A model generated the notes under the pieces. That model was not told the DNA's origin and ran no database searches. It was given only the letters and a program-made list of their open reading frames with translations. Source: Chloroflexota bacterium (GTDB lineage Bacteria > Chloroflexota > UBA6077 > FW602-bin22 > CADDYW01). From it: a stretch of DNA of 64,000 nucleotides. The stretch lies in the NCBI GenBank assembly GCA_021324795.1, contig JAJPIK010000090.1, positions 1 to 64,000 of the forward strand, written 5' to 3'. Position numbers and translations under genes: made by a program. Shown here piece by piece: positions 35,928 to 44,322 of the stretch (its first letter is position 1; each line of letters starts with the position of its first letter).

Positions 35928-38168
35928 ATGCGTCGCGACGCCTTCTCTGAGCTCGTGAATACGATTTTGCTCGCCGTGGTCGTGTTGGCCCCGGCTTGGG
36001 CAATCGGTGCGGAGCATCTCGATCCTCAGCTATCGTTTCGCGTGCTGAGCTGGGTTGCCCTGGTCGGTATTTTCGTTGGCATGGTCTGCGCCTACTCGGA
36101 CCTGGCCGGAGAGGTCGTGCATCCGTTCACGATCGTGGGTGGCGCGGCCGGGGTGTTCTACTTGATTACCCGGATCATGCCTGACGTGCCCCCCGAGGCA
36201 TCTTTTCACGAGCGGCTGCAGGAGCTGATCCGCCAGATCGTGGAATGGTTCAGCGTCGTCATCGCGGGAGGGCAGGCAACCAATAATCTACTCTTTCTTT
36301 TGCTCCTTGCCCTCGTTGCCTGGTACATCGGCTATTTTGGCGGATGGTCGGTTTTTCGGGCACGTAGCGCTTGGTGGCCGGTTACCGCCAGTGCGACGGC
36401 GCTTACGCTTATCTTGGCAACGTTCCCCGATCTCTACCTATACATGCTCGTTGAGCTCGTCGCGGCGATGCTACTAATCGGGCGGCTGAACCTCGAGTCA
36501 CGCCAGATGAACTGGCAGCTCCACGGCTTGCGACAAGCCAACGGACTGACTTTCCGCGCTTTCCGCGCCAGTTTGGCCCTAGCCCTCGCTCTGGTCATCT
36601 TGACCTGGCTTGCCCCGGCTGCTCTCGCCGCGCGCGCGTTTTCCCAGCAGCTCGGCCAGATCTCGCGCCCTTGGGAGCAAGCCCAAACCGATTTCAACCG
36701 TCTTTTCGGCGGCTTGCAATCCCAGCAAGACCAGGCCTCGCTCAGTGGCTTTGGACGAACGATGTCTTTTCACGGCTCGTTCCATCTGGCAGATACGCCG
36801 GTCTTGCAAATTCAGTCGCCCAGGCCAGAATACTGGCGGGCAGCCGTCTTCGACACCTATACCGGCCACGGTTGGCAGAGCAGCGACCCGATCGACCAAC
36901 AGTACATTCCCGCCGGGGCTAGCATGCTTGGCTTACCCGATCAACAACGCTTCGAGATTGCCCAGCAGATCACGGTGCTTCAGCCCCGCGGCAATTACCT
37001 CGTCGGCGCCGCACAGCCATTTCAGTTCGACCGCGCGGTCAGCGCTCAAGCTTATCCGGATGCCCCGGGCGGTCAGGTGGACCTGATCGCCGCGTTTGCA
37101 ACCCAGTCGCTCGTGTCGGGCAGTCATTACACCGTCGTGTCCGACGTTAGCACCGCGAGCGAATCGCAGCTTCGAACGTCGAATCAGGCGTATCCGGCCG
37201 AAGTACGACAGCGCTATCTGCCCCTACCGCCAGTACCCGAGCGAGTCCACCAGCTTGCAATTCAGCTTACGGAGAACCAGCCGGATACCTATGATAAGGC
37301 GGTCGCCGTCGAGTCGTATCTGCGATCCATGCCCTACTCACTCGACGTTCCTCCACCCCCTCCCGGCCAGGATGGGGTCGACTATTTCCTCTTCAATCTA
37401 AAGACCGGCTACTGCGATTATTTCGCCTCGGCAATGGCGGTTATGTTGCGCTCAGTAGGAATCCCGGCACGCGTCGTTTCTGGCTACGCCACGGGCACCC
37501 AGCAGGGCGATGGCAGCTACATCGTCAAGGATTCCGATAGCCACTCCTGGACCGAAGTCTATTTTCCCCCTTACGGCTGGGTCTCTTTCGAGCCAAGTGG
37601 CGGCTGGCCAACCTTCCAGCGCGGTAGCGGCAATCAGTCAGCGGTTACACCGATGCCGGTGCCAATAACCCAACCCCAGCCCAGCGTCAACCAGAGCCAA
37701 ACCCAGGTAACGCCTACTCCCACTGCCACGCCGACTTCGGTGCCGGGCGGCATCTCACCGACCGTGGCCGCGACGAGGCCTCCTCCCTCGGTCGATCTGC
37801 ATCCCCTGCTGCCGCTGCTGATATTCCTGAGTTTGCTGATCGGCCTGGCGCTACTCGCCTGGTATCTCTGGGAACGCGGCTTGCGCGGCAAACCGGCGGC
37901 AGTCGTCGCCTACGCTAAGATGACCCGTCTGGCCGGTCTCCTCGGCTTTGGTCTCCGCCCTACGGATACTCCGGAGGAATACGGGCGCGCGCTTGGCCGA
38001 GCCCTGCCGGACGTATCAGCAAGCGTGGAAAACATCGCGAGCGAATATGCCCGGTATCGTTTCGGTCAGCAGCACCCGAGCGAGGGGAATCGCCCCTTGC
38101 GCCTGTGGCGCTTCGTCCGCAACAGCCTGCTTCGTCGAATTGGCCGTCTGTCGAGGTCCGGGCGTTAG
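35928..38168 (+). CDS. TgpA-like transglutaminase membrane protein
   Basis: 746 residues. Five or six N-terminal membrane helices come first (about 10-210), then an extracellular DUF3488-like part. The transglutaminase core has Cys ~495 (KTGYCDYFASAMAVMLRSVG), His ~538 (DSDSHSWTEVYFPP) and the FEPSGGW segment, with Glu where many relatives have Asp. A Pro/Thr linker, one more membrane helix (about 625-645) and a C-terminal DUF4129-like tail follow (DTPEEYGRALGRALPD). It is the third gene of the MoxR-DUF58-TgpA set, seven bases after DUF58. Substrates are presumed cell-surface proteins. Confidence 0.88.
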   Translation: MRRDAFSELVNTILLAVVVLAPAWAIGAEHLDPQLSFRVLSWVALVGIFVGMVCAYSDLAGEVVHPFTIVGGAAGVFYLITRIMPDVPPEASFHERLQELIRQIVEWFSVVIAGGQATNNLLFLLLLALVAWYIGYFGGWSVFRARSAWWPVTASATALTLILATFPDLYLYMLVELVAAMLLIGRLNLESRQMNWQLHGLRQANGLTFRAFRASLALALALVILTWLAPAALAARAFSQQLGQISRPWEQAQTDFNRLFGGLQSQQDQASLSGFGRTMSFHGSFHLADTPVLQIQSPRPEYWRAAVFDTYTGHGWQSSDPIDQQYIPAGASMLGLPDQQRFEIAQQITVLQPRGNYLVGAAQPFQFDRAVSAQAYPDAPGGQVDLIAAFATQSLVSGSHYTVVSDVSTASESQLRTSNQAYPAEVRQRYLPLPPVPERVHQLAIQLTENQPDTYDKAVAVESYLRSMPYSLDVPPPPPGQDGVDYFLFNLKTGYCDYFASAMAVMLRSVGIPARVVSGYATGTQQGDGSYIVKDSDSHSWTEVYFPPYGWVSFEPSGGWPTFQRGSGNQSAVTPMPVPITQPQPSVNQSQTQVTPTPTATPTSVPGGISPTVAATRPPPSVDLHPLLPLLIFLSLLIGLALLAWYLWERGLRGKPAAVVAYAKMTRLAGLLGFGLRPTDTPEEYGRALGRALPDVSASVENIASEYARYRFGQQHPSEGNRPLRLWRFVRNSLLRRIGRLSRSGR

Positions 38169-38423
38169 AGAGCAGGACAGCACGACGCACGGCTCCTTCC
38201 GTCCCTGGAGCAGGCACGCTTCCTTGATGCTTGGCTCGACTTGCGCCCGACGTGCCCGGGCCACCGGCCGCTTATCGCCGCGGACGCTGAGATTGCTGAG
38301 CTCTGCTGGACAACCGGCCACTTCACATTGGCTTGCTTTGAAAACGTGCCTTACACGGGAAGGTGGTGTACAATGATGGCAAGAATGATTGTGATTTTGC
38401 GCGCATGCTGACCTGTAACCAAG
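38169..38423. other. Spacer before pspA
   Basis: 255 bases. The frame of the transglutaminase gene stays open past its TAG for 80 codons with plausible-looking residues (EQARFLDAWLDLRPTCPGH), but there is no start codon or ribosome site, so I do not call a gene. A TGTACAATG at about 38368 with an upstream TGG may be a -10 element for pspA. Confidence 0.35.
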
Positions 38424-38426
38424 GTG

Positions 38427-39107
38427 ATGTCAGTGAGTCTGCTGAATCGCGTCCGGAATATCGTCCGGGCAAACGTCAACGATCTCCTCAATCGGGCCGA
38501 GGATCCAGAAAAGGCACTCGATCAAATGATCTCCGACATGAGCCAAGACCTGGTGAAGGTGCGGCAAGCGGCAGCCCTGGCAATCTCAGCTCAGGAACGT
38601 CTCCAGGCCGAATACGACCAGCGGCGGCAAGCTGTCCAGGAATGGCAACGACGGGCGGAATTGGCCGTCGACAAGGGCGACGACACGCTGGCCCGACAAG
38701 CGCTCGCTCGGAAGCTTCAGTACCAACACGAGGCTGATCAGATCAAAAGCAGTCTGGACGCCCAGTCGGCCCACATCGATGAGCTCCGGGCGAACGTCCA
38801 GCAGCTCGATACGCGTATCCAACAGGCAGTTCTGCAGCGTCAACAGCTCGTCGCCCGCTACCGGACTGCCGAGGCAACGCGTGCGCTCGAAGAGCAGACC
38901 TCCCAGACCGGTCGTCTAAGCACCACCATGGGCCAGCTCGAAAGCAAGACGGCCGACGCCGAAGCGCAGGCGGCTGCCTACCATGAGCTGAGTCGCGATA
39001 GTCTGGAAGACCGTTTTGCCCAACTGGAGGCCGGTCCGTCTGTCGACGACGAACTAGCCGCGATCAAGAAACAGCGCCTGCTTGGCGAAGGTAAGTCGGC
39101 GGAATAA
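38427..39107 (+). CDS. pspA: PspA/IM30-family membrane-stress protein
   Basis: 226 residues, nearly all coiled coil. An N-terminal amphipathic helix (SLLNRVRNIVRANVNDLLNR) is followed by AEDPEKALDQMISDM and long heptad repeats with Gln/Glu/Ala. ESCRT-III-like PspA/Vipp1 proteins bind and repair stressed membranes. Two ATGs lie close together; the frame opens with a GTG at 38424. It stands between the transglutaminase operon and a DUF1517 membrane protein, an association consistent with envelope stress response. Confidence 0.85.
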   Translation: MSVSLLNRVRNIVRANVNDLLNRAEDPEKALDQMISDMSQDLVKVRQAAALAISAQERLQAEYDQRRQAVQEWQRRAELAVDKGDDTLARQALARKLQYQHEADQIKSSLDAQSAHIDELRANVQQLDTRIQQAVLQRQQLVARYRTAEATRALEEQTSQTGRLSTTMGQLESKTADAEAQAAAYHELSRDSLEDRFAQLEAGPSVDDELAAIKKQRLLGEGKSAE

Positions 39108-39206
39108 TCGGCTCAGATTTCTCGCTTCGTCGAATGCCCGGCATGACCGGGAGGGAGATAGCGCCGCGTTAGTACGGACTGGGGATTGAGGTCAGGAGAA
39201 ACAGCG

Positions 39207-40094
39207 ATGAACACGAAAAAACGGCTGGTGCTGGCGCTGGTCCTAGCGCTGATCAGCCTCCTTTTCTTCGCTTTGCCGGCATTCGCTCTGGGAGGCGGTG
39301 TTGGCGGTGGTAGTAGCTTTGGCGGCGGCGGAGGCGGCGGTGGGTTTGGCGGCGGGGGCGGCGGCTTTGGCGGCGGGGGTGGTTTCGGCTTCCCGATGTT
39401 CTTCCCGTTCTTCGGCTTCGGAGGAGGCGGTCTGCTCCCCATCTTGCTCTTCTTGTTCTTTATTTGGATGAGTCGGCAAGCCGCGGCGGGCCGTAGCCAG
39501 GGTGGGCGTTCGATAACACTAGCCCGCGCTCCGGACGTCAATGTAATTCGCATGGAAATCGCCTTGCTGGCCACGGCCAAAGACGTGCCGACGACGCTCC
39601 ACCGGCTGGTCGAGACGACCGATACGTCCACCGATTCGGGGTTATCGGCGCTGCTCCAGCAAACAGTGCTGCTTTTGCTCCGGCATCAGCAATACTGGCA
39701 CGCCGCCAGCTATAGCTTTGAAAAAGTTCGCTACGACGAAGCCGAAGCGCGCTTCAACGCCTTGACCATGCAAACGCGCTCGCACCTCGACTACGAAACG
39801 ATCACGAACGTCAATGGCATCCGTCAGATCGATACGGTTCACCTGCCACCGGCCGCCGACTCGCTGCCGCCGGGCGACTACTTCGTCGTCGCCTTGATCG
39901 TCGCGAGCAGCGCTCCTTTGCGTCTGCGCCAGGCGCGAAACTCCGAAGACCTGCGCGAGCAGCTCTCAGAGATCGCCTCCGCAGCAGGATTCAATCTCGA
40001 GGGCGTACAGGTCATCTGGCAGCCGGACGACCCGAACGAGTCGCTGACCCGCGATGACCTGCTCAAGCAGTACCCGGAGCTCGCTCCAATTTAA
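39207..40094 (+). CDS. DUF1517-like membrane protein with Gly-rich loop
   Basis: 295 residues from the ATG at 39207 (AGGAGAAA upstream). A signal or membrane helix (RLVLALVLALISLLFFALP) is followed by about 45 residues of nearly pure Gly/Phe/Ser repeats. A second membrane helix (LLPILLFLFFIWMS) precedes a cytosolic or periplasmic domain of about 200 residues with TAKDVPTTLHRLVETTDT and LPPGDYFVVALIVAS. The layout matches DUF1517 proteins of phototrophs and Chloroflexota. Function unknown. The stop codon touches a 48-bp perfect palindrome. Confidence 0.75.
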   Translation: MNTKKRLVLALVLALISLLFFALPAFALGGGVGGGSSFGGGGGGGGFGGGGGGFGGGGGFGFPMFFPFFGFGGGGLLPILLFLFFIWMSRQAAAGRSQGGRSITLARAPDVNVIRMEIALLATAKDVPTTLHRLVETTDTSTDSGLSALLQQTVLLLLRHQQYWHAASYSFEKVRYDEAEARFNALTMQTRSHLDYETITNVNGIRQIDTVHLPPAADSLPPGDYFVVALIVASSAPLRLRQARNSEDLREQLSEIASAAGFNLEGVQVIWQPDDPNESLTRDDLLKQYPELAPI

Positions 40095-40141
40095 GAGACG
40101 TTTGGGTGAGGATGCCGCGGCATCCTCACCCAAACGTCTCT
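40094..40141. repeat. Perfect 48-bp palindrome
   Basis: Each base from 40094 to 40117 pairs with its mirror from 40118 to 40141, a 24-bp inverted repeat with no loop and a CCGCGG centre. It begins in the last base of the DUF1517 stop codon. No T run follows on either strand. As RNA it would make a very stable hairpin that could act as a factor-assisted terminator or 3' end protector. Perfect symmetry also hints at a mobile or recently formed element. Confidence 0.9.
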
Positions 40142-40175
40142 CGCGGCTGGTACGGCACTTGCCCTACGTTCGTTG

Positions 40176-40343
40176 ATGATTTCGCCAAATCTTCCAGGCC
40201 GCCGGCCGCGACGACCACGTCGGTATCGCTGGGGTGGTGTTGCCAGCGACGCGACAAATCTGGCGCTCTTCGCCGTTCTCTTCCTACTGATGGTCGCCAG
40301 TGCCTACCTCCTCTACGCTGGCACGGGGTTCTTCATCCATTAG
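40176..40343 (+). CDS. Possible small single-helix membrane protein
   Basis: A 55-residue frame, ATG to TAG. It has an Arg/Pro-rich N terminus (PGRRPRRPRRYRWGG) followed by one strong membrane helix (LALFAVLFLLMVASAYLLYA), a positive-inside arrangement. There is no good ribosome site, so it is tentative. It would otherwise be part of a roughly 340-base stretch without a gene. Confidence 0.4.
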   Translation: MISPNLPGRRPRRPRRYRWGGVASDATNLALFAVLFLLMVASAYLLYAGTGFFIH

Positions 40344-40435
40344 ATCAGTGGTTACGTGCCCGCCACCTTCAAGCTGTGGTAGACTATACTTACGCATGTT
40401 TAGCCCGTTCTCTCGGTCCATGAGGAGCTAGACGA

Positions 40436-40696
40436 TTGACATCGTCCTTATCCTGGGCGCGCTTGTACTATAACGTGAGTCTTGTCGAAACCGAAAGCAG
40501 CGACGTCCTCGAAGAGCTCCTGGCCACTACTGATTTGAAGCGCTTCATCATTTCCCGGCTCTCCGACCGCTGCGTCATCGTCGATGGGAAGCAAAGAACC
40601 CCGCTCATTCGGGCGTTATCGCGTCGCGGCCACGCGTTTCGTATCGTGGATCTCGCTCCGCAGGCCCCGGGTGACGACACCGGGGGTCCCCAATGA
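40436..40696 (+). CDS. Small hypothetical protein coupled to the helicase-C-like gene
   Basis: 86 residues from a TTG with GAGGAG eight bases upstream. Its stop overlaps the next start as ATGA, so translation is coupled. FIISRLSDRCVIVDGKQRTPLIRALSRRGHAFRIVDL suggests a small alpha/beta unit. I do not recognise it. The coupling implies it works with the next gene's product. Confidence 0.55.
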   Translation: MTSSLSWARLYYNVSLVETESSDVLEELLATTDLKRFIISRLSDRCVIVDGKQRTPLIRALSRRGHAFRIVDLAPQAPGDDTGGPQ

Positions 40697-43317
40697 ACGA
40701 ATTGGCTCCGCTCCCCGAGCCCAAATCCGCTCTTGAGTGGTACAATGCGAACTCGCTGCGCATGATGCTGCGTTACCGACGCCCCGAGCGCCGTGATGTG
40801 AAAGCAAAAGCCGAGGTCCTTGCCGTCTTGCAGGAGGCGCTCCTCGATCCCTCGTCGATTCAAGTTGCCATCGCGACCTGCGACTCGGCTACACGGGAAG
40901 CGCTCGCCTATCTGAAACGCAAAGGTGGCCTCGCCTCGGTAGCCGGCCTTTCGGGGCAGATCATGGCATGGCATCCCAATCTGCGGGGAAACACACTCCG
41001 GGAAATTGCGAGTCAGCTCGTCCGTCGTGCACTTGCCTTCTGGTACGTGCCCTTACCGCATTACGAGAGCACGCTGCACGACGCCCTGCGCCCCGCCTCA
41101 CAGAACCTGTTTGCCGCGCGAATCTATTCGCCGCCGGAGATCCTCGAGCAGATCTCGGTCCCTCTGCCCTCTCGCACACCACTCATGCAGCGTGAGCCTG
41201 TCGAGTCCCCCCCATCGCCGCTTGAATGGCAGAGGCAAGTTCTTGACTTGCTCCGAGTGATCGAAATCCGCCAGCCTCGGCTTCTCCAATCCGGGACAAT
41301 CGGAGCTCGCGACCGCGAGGCACTTGGCGAGGCGTCCGGACTCAAAGCAAACGTGGCGAGCGCCCCTCGCCTATCGCCCATCGCTTGCCTGGTGAATGCC
41401 TTGCAAACGGCCGGTCTGCTCGACGTCTCGGCCGAGCGCCAATTGCGAACGTCCACGGCAACGCTCCGTTTCGCCGGGCTGCCGCCGGTGCGCCAGGCCG
41501 AAACCCTTTTGAATGCCTGGATCGAGTCCGGAGAGAACGAGCTCATGACCCTTGGCCACGTGCGCTGTGAGCGGCGAGCTGGCCTTCCGAAAGCCATGCC
41601 TGCGGAAGGCCAGCTCGCCCACGCCCATCGTTTTTTGGTCGACTTCCTGCGCACCCAGCTTGTGCCTGGTCATTGGTACGACGTTTCGGATCTCATCCGA
41701 GCGATCCGACAAGAGGACGTCGAGTTTCTCATCTCGTGGGTCGATCCTACGCCTTACTCATACTATTACTACTCTCCGTATCACGATCCGGAGCGGATCC
41801 AATTCCCCAATTATCCGGGGATCACCCTGGAGGATTCGCGAGGCCGCTCGCGTTCACTCGTCTTCGGCAACGATTGGGATCTGGTTGAAGGTGCCTTCAT
41901 TCGAGCCGTGCTCTTTGGCCCATTGAGCTGGCTTGGCATCGTCCAATGTCGCGTTGGTGGTCCGGGGATCGAGCAATGCGCCCTAACGCCGCTCGGCTTG
42001 CAAGTGCTTCACATCGAGGATGGGACGACACCGCTTGAAGTCGAGACGATCCCGTCCCACCGCGATGCCCTGATCGTTCAGCCCAACTTCGACGTGATCG
42101 TCTACGAGCCCGAGAAACGCGGTGAGCTACTTTACCAGATCGATCGTTTTGCCGAACGCGTCTCGCTCGATCGCCTGGCGATCTACCGCTTGACCGATGA
42201 TGCACTCTGCAGCGGGCTCCAGCTTGGCCTTCGAATCGACGACGTGCTCGATCTCCTGCAGAGCGCCGCTCAGACACCATTGCCGCAAAACGTGGTCGTT
42301 ACGCTTCGCGACTGGGCACAGCGCTTTGAGGAGATTCGGTTTACACGCCATGCCTGGCTCCTCGAGGCTCCGGATCCGGCCATTCTTGACACTTGGCTCG
42401 CCGATCCTAAGCTCGCCAATGTGCTGGAGCGGCGATTATCGCCAACGGTTGCCCTTTTCGCCCGTGAGCGACCGACAGACCTCGTCGACAGAATCGCTGC
42501 TCGCGACGTCGTCGTCTATCAAGTCGATGCGAATGATCCCTATCCGCGGTGTGCAACTATCGAGCGCCCGGCGACGCTGCGCTTGCCGACCGCCGAGGCG
42601 AACATTTACCTCCGGAGCACCTTGAGCGAATTTGCCGATCTGGTCGATGAGGATACCCAACGTGTCCGCTATCGGCTGAGCCCAGAAACGGTAGGTCGGG
42701 CTATCAAGCAAAACTGGAACGCCGACAAGATTCTTCACGTCGTCCAGCAGATCCTGCCCCTACCGGTCCCTCCCGGACTACGGTCGCGAATCAAAGGGTG
42801 GGCAGGGGCCTATGCGCCAGTCCAGGTGGGCAAAGTCGGAATTTTGGTTGTCGACCGGCCGGATACGCTTGCCGACCTGCGTGCTGACCCGGAGCTCCGC
42901 TCGCTATTCATCGCGAGCGTCTCCGGACTCGCCGCGCTCGTGCCCCTCGCAGCGTTGGATTTTTTGCGACAGGCACTTGCCGAACGCCAGATCGTAGCCA
43001 CGGCGTATGCTCCACCGTCGGATAAATCCCCAACCGGCGCTCAGGCGACTTCGGTCCTTTCGCCAGGACATCTTTCCGCTCGCGAAACGCGCCGTGCCCT
43101 CGAGGTAGCCATTGCCAATGGCCAGACCGTCACCGTGCTCTATCTCGACGACGATCGAACCGATCCGGCCACCTACGACTTCGAGCCAGAAGCGATTGAT
43201 ACGGCGAGCGGAGGTTACGTCGTCCGCGGCTTCCTCCCCACGGCGCAGGAATACCGCGAGCTGAAGCTCGGCAACATCGTTGGGCTCGCGGTCGCAAAGG
43301 AGAGCCCTCGCCTCTAA
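40693..43317 (+). CDS. Helicase-associated (XPB/Ssl2 C-terminal-like) protein with WYL-like tail
   Basis: 874 residues. The layout fits the 'helicase conserved C-terminal, Helicase_C_3' proteins that accompany XPB-type helicases: an N-terminal winged-helix-like part (STREALAYLKRKGGLASVAGL), a large middle part (SHRDALIVQPNFDVIVYEPE, RLAIYRLTDDALCSGLQLGL) and a C-terminal beta segment. No Walker A or DEAD motif is seen anywhere, so it is not an active helicase. The last 80 residues (ANGQTVTVLYLDDDRTDPAT, GGYVVRGFLPTAQEYRELKL) look WYL-like. No xpb gene is adjacent. An exact 17-bp inverted repeat lies inside the gene (41573-41619). Function by inference: DNA-repair or regulatory accessory protein. 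Confidence 0.65.
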   Translation: MNELAPLPEPKSALEWYNANSLRMMLRYRRPERRDVKAKAEVLAVLQEALLDPSSIQVAIATCDSATREALAYLKRKGGLASVAGLSGQIMAWHPNLRGNTLREIASQLVRRALAFWYVPLPHYESTLHDALRPASQNLFAARIYSPPEILEQISVPLPSRTPLMQREPVESPPSPLEWQRQVLDLLRVIEIRQPRLLQSGTIGARDREALGEASGLKANVASAPRLSPIACLVNALQTAGLLDVSAERQLRTSTATLRFAGLPPVRQAETLLNAWIESGENELMTLGHVRCERRAGLPKAMPAEGQLAHAHRFLVDFLRTQLVPGHWYDVSDLIRAIRQEDVEFLISWVDPTPYSYYYYSPYHDPERIQFPNYPGITLEDSRGRSRSLVFGNDWDLVEGAFIRAVLFGPLSWLGIVQCRVGGPGIEQCALTPLGLQVLHIEDGTTPLEVETIPSHRDALIVQPNFDVIVYEPEKRGELLYQIDRFAERVSLDRLAIYRLTDDALCSGLQLGLRIDDVLDLLQSAAQTPLPQNVVVTLRDWAQRFEEIRFTRHAWLLEAPDPAILDTWLADPKLANVLERRLSPTVALFARERPTDLVDRIAARDVVVYQVDANDPYPRCATIERPATLRLPTAEANIYLRSTLSEFADLVDEDTQRVRYRLSPETVGRAIKQNWNADKILHVVQQILPLPVPPGLRSRIKGWAGAYAPVQVGKVGILVVDRPDTLADLRADPELRSLFIASVSGLAALVPLAALDFLRQALAERQIVATAYAPPSDKSPTGAQATSVLSPGHLSARETRRALEVAIANGQTVTVLYLDDDRTDPATYDFEPEAIDTASGGYVVRGFLPTAQEYRELKLGNIVGLAVAKESPRL
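41573..41619. repeat. Exact 17-bp inverted repeat inside a coding sequence
   Basis: Positions 41573-41589 are the exact reverse complement of 41603-41619, with a 13-base loop. They encode the stretch around ERRAGLPKAMPAEGQLAH of the helicase-associated protein. The element keeps the frame open. Confidence 0.85.
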
Positions 43318-43320
43318 CTT

Positions 43321-44322
43321 TCACGCCAAAGGCAGATTCGCGTGCGCATCCAAATCGAGGCCGGAGCGGTAGCCACTTTGATAGCGGTAGTAGCCGGCGG
43401 CCGCGATCATCGCAGCGTTGTCAGTACAGAGGGAAAGCGGAGGATAAATCACTGGCCGACCAATCTGGCGATCCATCTCGGCACGGAGCATTGCGTTCGC
43501 GGCAACTCCGCCCGCCAGCAGAACTTGTTGCACCCCGAACTCCTCGGCCGCGCGTTTCGTCTTGGTGACGAGGACGTCAACGACCGATTCCTGAAAACTC
43601 GCCGCCACGTCGGCCCGCGTCAATCCTGCCTCGGGCACGAGCCCTTCGGCAACCCGCAACACCGCGGTCTTCAAGCCGCTGAAGCTGAAATCATAGCTGT
43701 CGCCAAGCCAGGCACGCGGCAGCTTGAGCTTGGTCGAGTCGCCTTGTGCCGCTAGCTTCTGAATCGCCGGTCCGCCTGGATAGCCCAAGCCAAGAATACG
43801 CGCAACCTTATCAAATGCCTCTCCCGCGGCATCATCCCGGGTCCGGCCAAGAATCCGATACGCATTATGCCCGGTCATGAGGACAAGATCAGTGTGAGCC
43901 CCGGAGACGATTAGGCAGACCGTTGGAAAAACGATCTCGGCACCAGTCAACCAGTTAGCGTAGATGTGCCCTTCGAGATGATTCACTCCGACCAATGGCA
44001 AATCGCGCGCGAAGGCAATGCCTTTCGCAGCATTCAGCCCCACCAACAAGGCGCCGATGAGGCCAGGACCGTACGTCGGTGCAACGCAATCTACGTCACT
44101 CCAGGTAATCCCGGCCTGGGTGAGCGCACGCTTGATCGTCGGTACGATCGCGAGAACGTGCTGGCGAGAAGCCACTTCAGGGACGACGCCGCCAAAAGCT
44201 TCATGAATATCGACTTGCGATGCGATGACATTCGAAAGCACGACCCGTCCGTCGCGAATGACCGCGGCCGAGGTCTCATCACAGGACGATTCGATTCCCA
44301 AGACATGAACTGGTCGGTTCAT
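43321..44322 (-). CDS. tsaD: tRNA threonylcarbamoyladenosine transferase TsaD
   Basis: Transfers the threonylcarbamoyl group to A37 of ANN-reading tRNAs, together with TsaB and TsaE. 333 residues: [16 protein letters not shown] at the N terminus, the metal histidines in [34 protein letters not shown], and [16 protein letters not shown]. The ATG overlaps the stop of the PP2C-like gene (ATGA), so it is the second gene of a two-gene minus-strand unit. It converges on the helicase-associated gene with a three-base gap. Confidence 0.96.
   Translation of the reverse strand: MNRPVHVLGIESSCDETSAAVIRDGRVVLSNVIASQVDIHEAFGGVVPEVASRQHVLAIVPTIKRALTQAGITWSDVDCVAPTYGPGLIGALLVGLNAAKGIAFARDLPLVGVNHLEGHIYANWLTGAEIVFPTVCLIVSGAHTDLVLMTGHNAYRILGRTRDDAAGEAFDKVARILGLGYPGGPAIQKLAAQGDSTKLKLPRAWLGDSYDFSFSGLKTAVLRVAEGLVPEAGLTRADVAASFQESVVDVLVTKTKRAAEEFGVQQVLLAGGVAANAMLRAEMDRQIGRPVIYPPLSLCTDNAAMIAAAGYYRYQSGYRSGLDLDAHANLPLA

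Noticed and set aside
40094..40141. Intrinsic terminator at the 48-bp palindrome
   Set aside because: No T run on either side, so I recorded it as a repeat instead.
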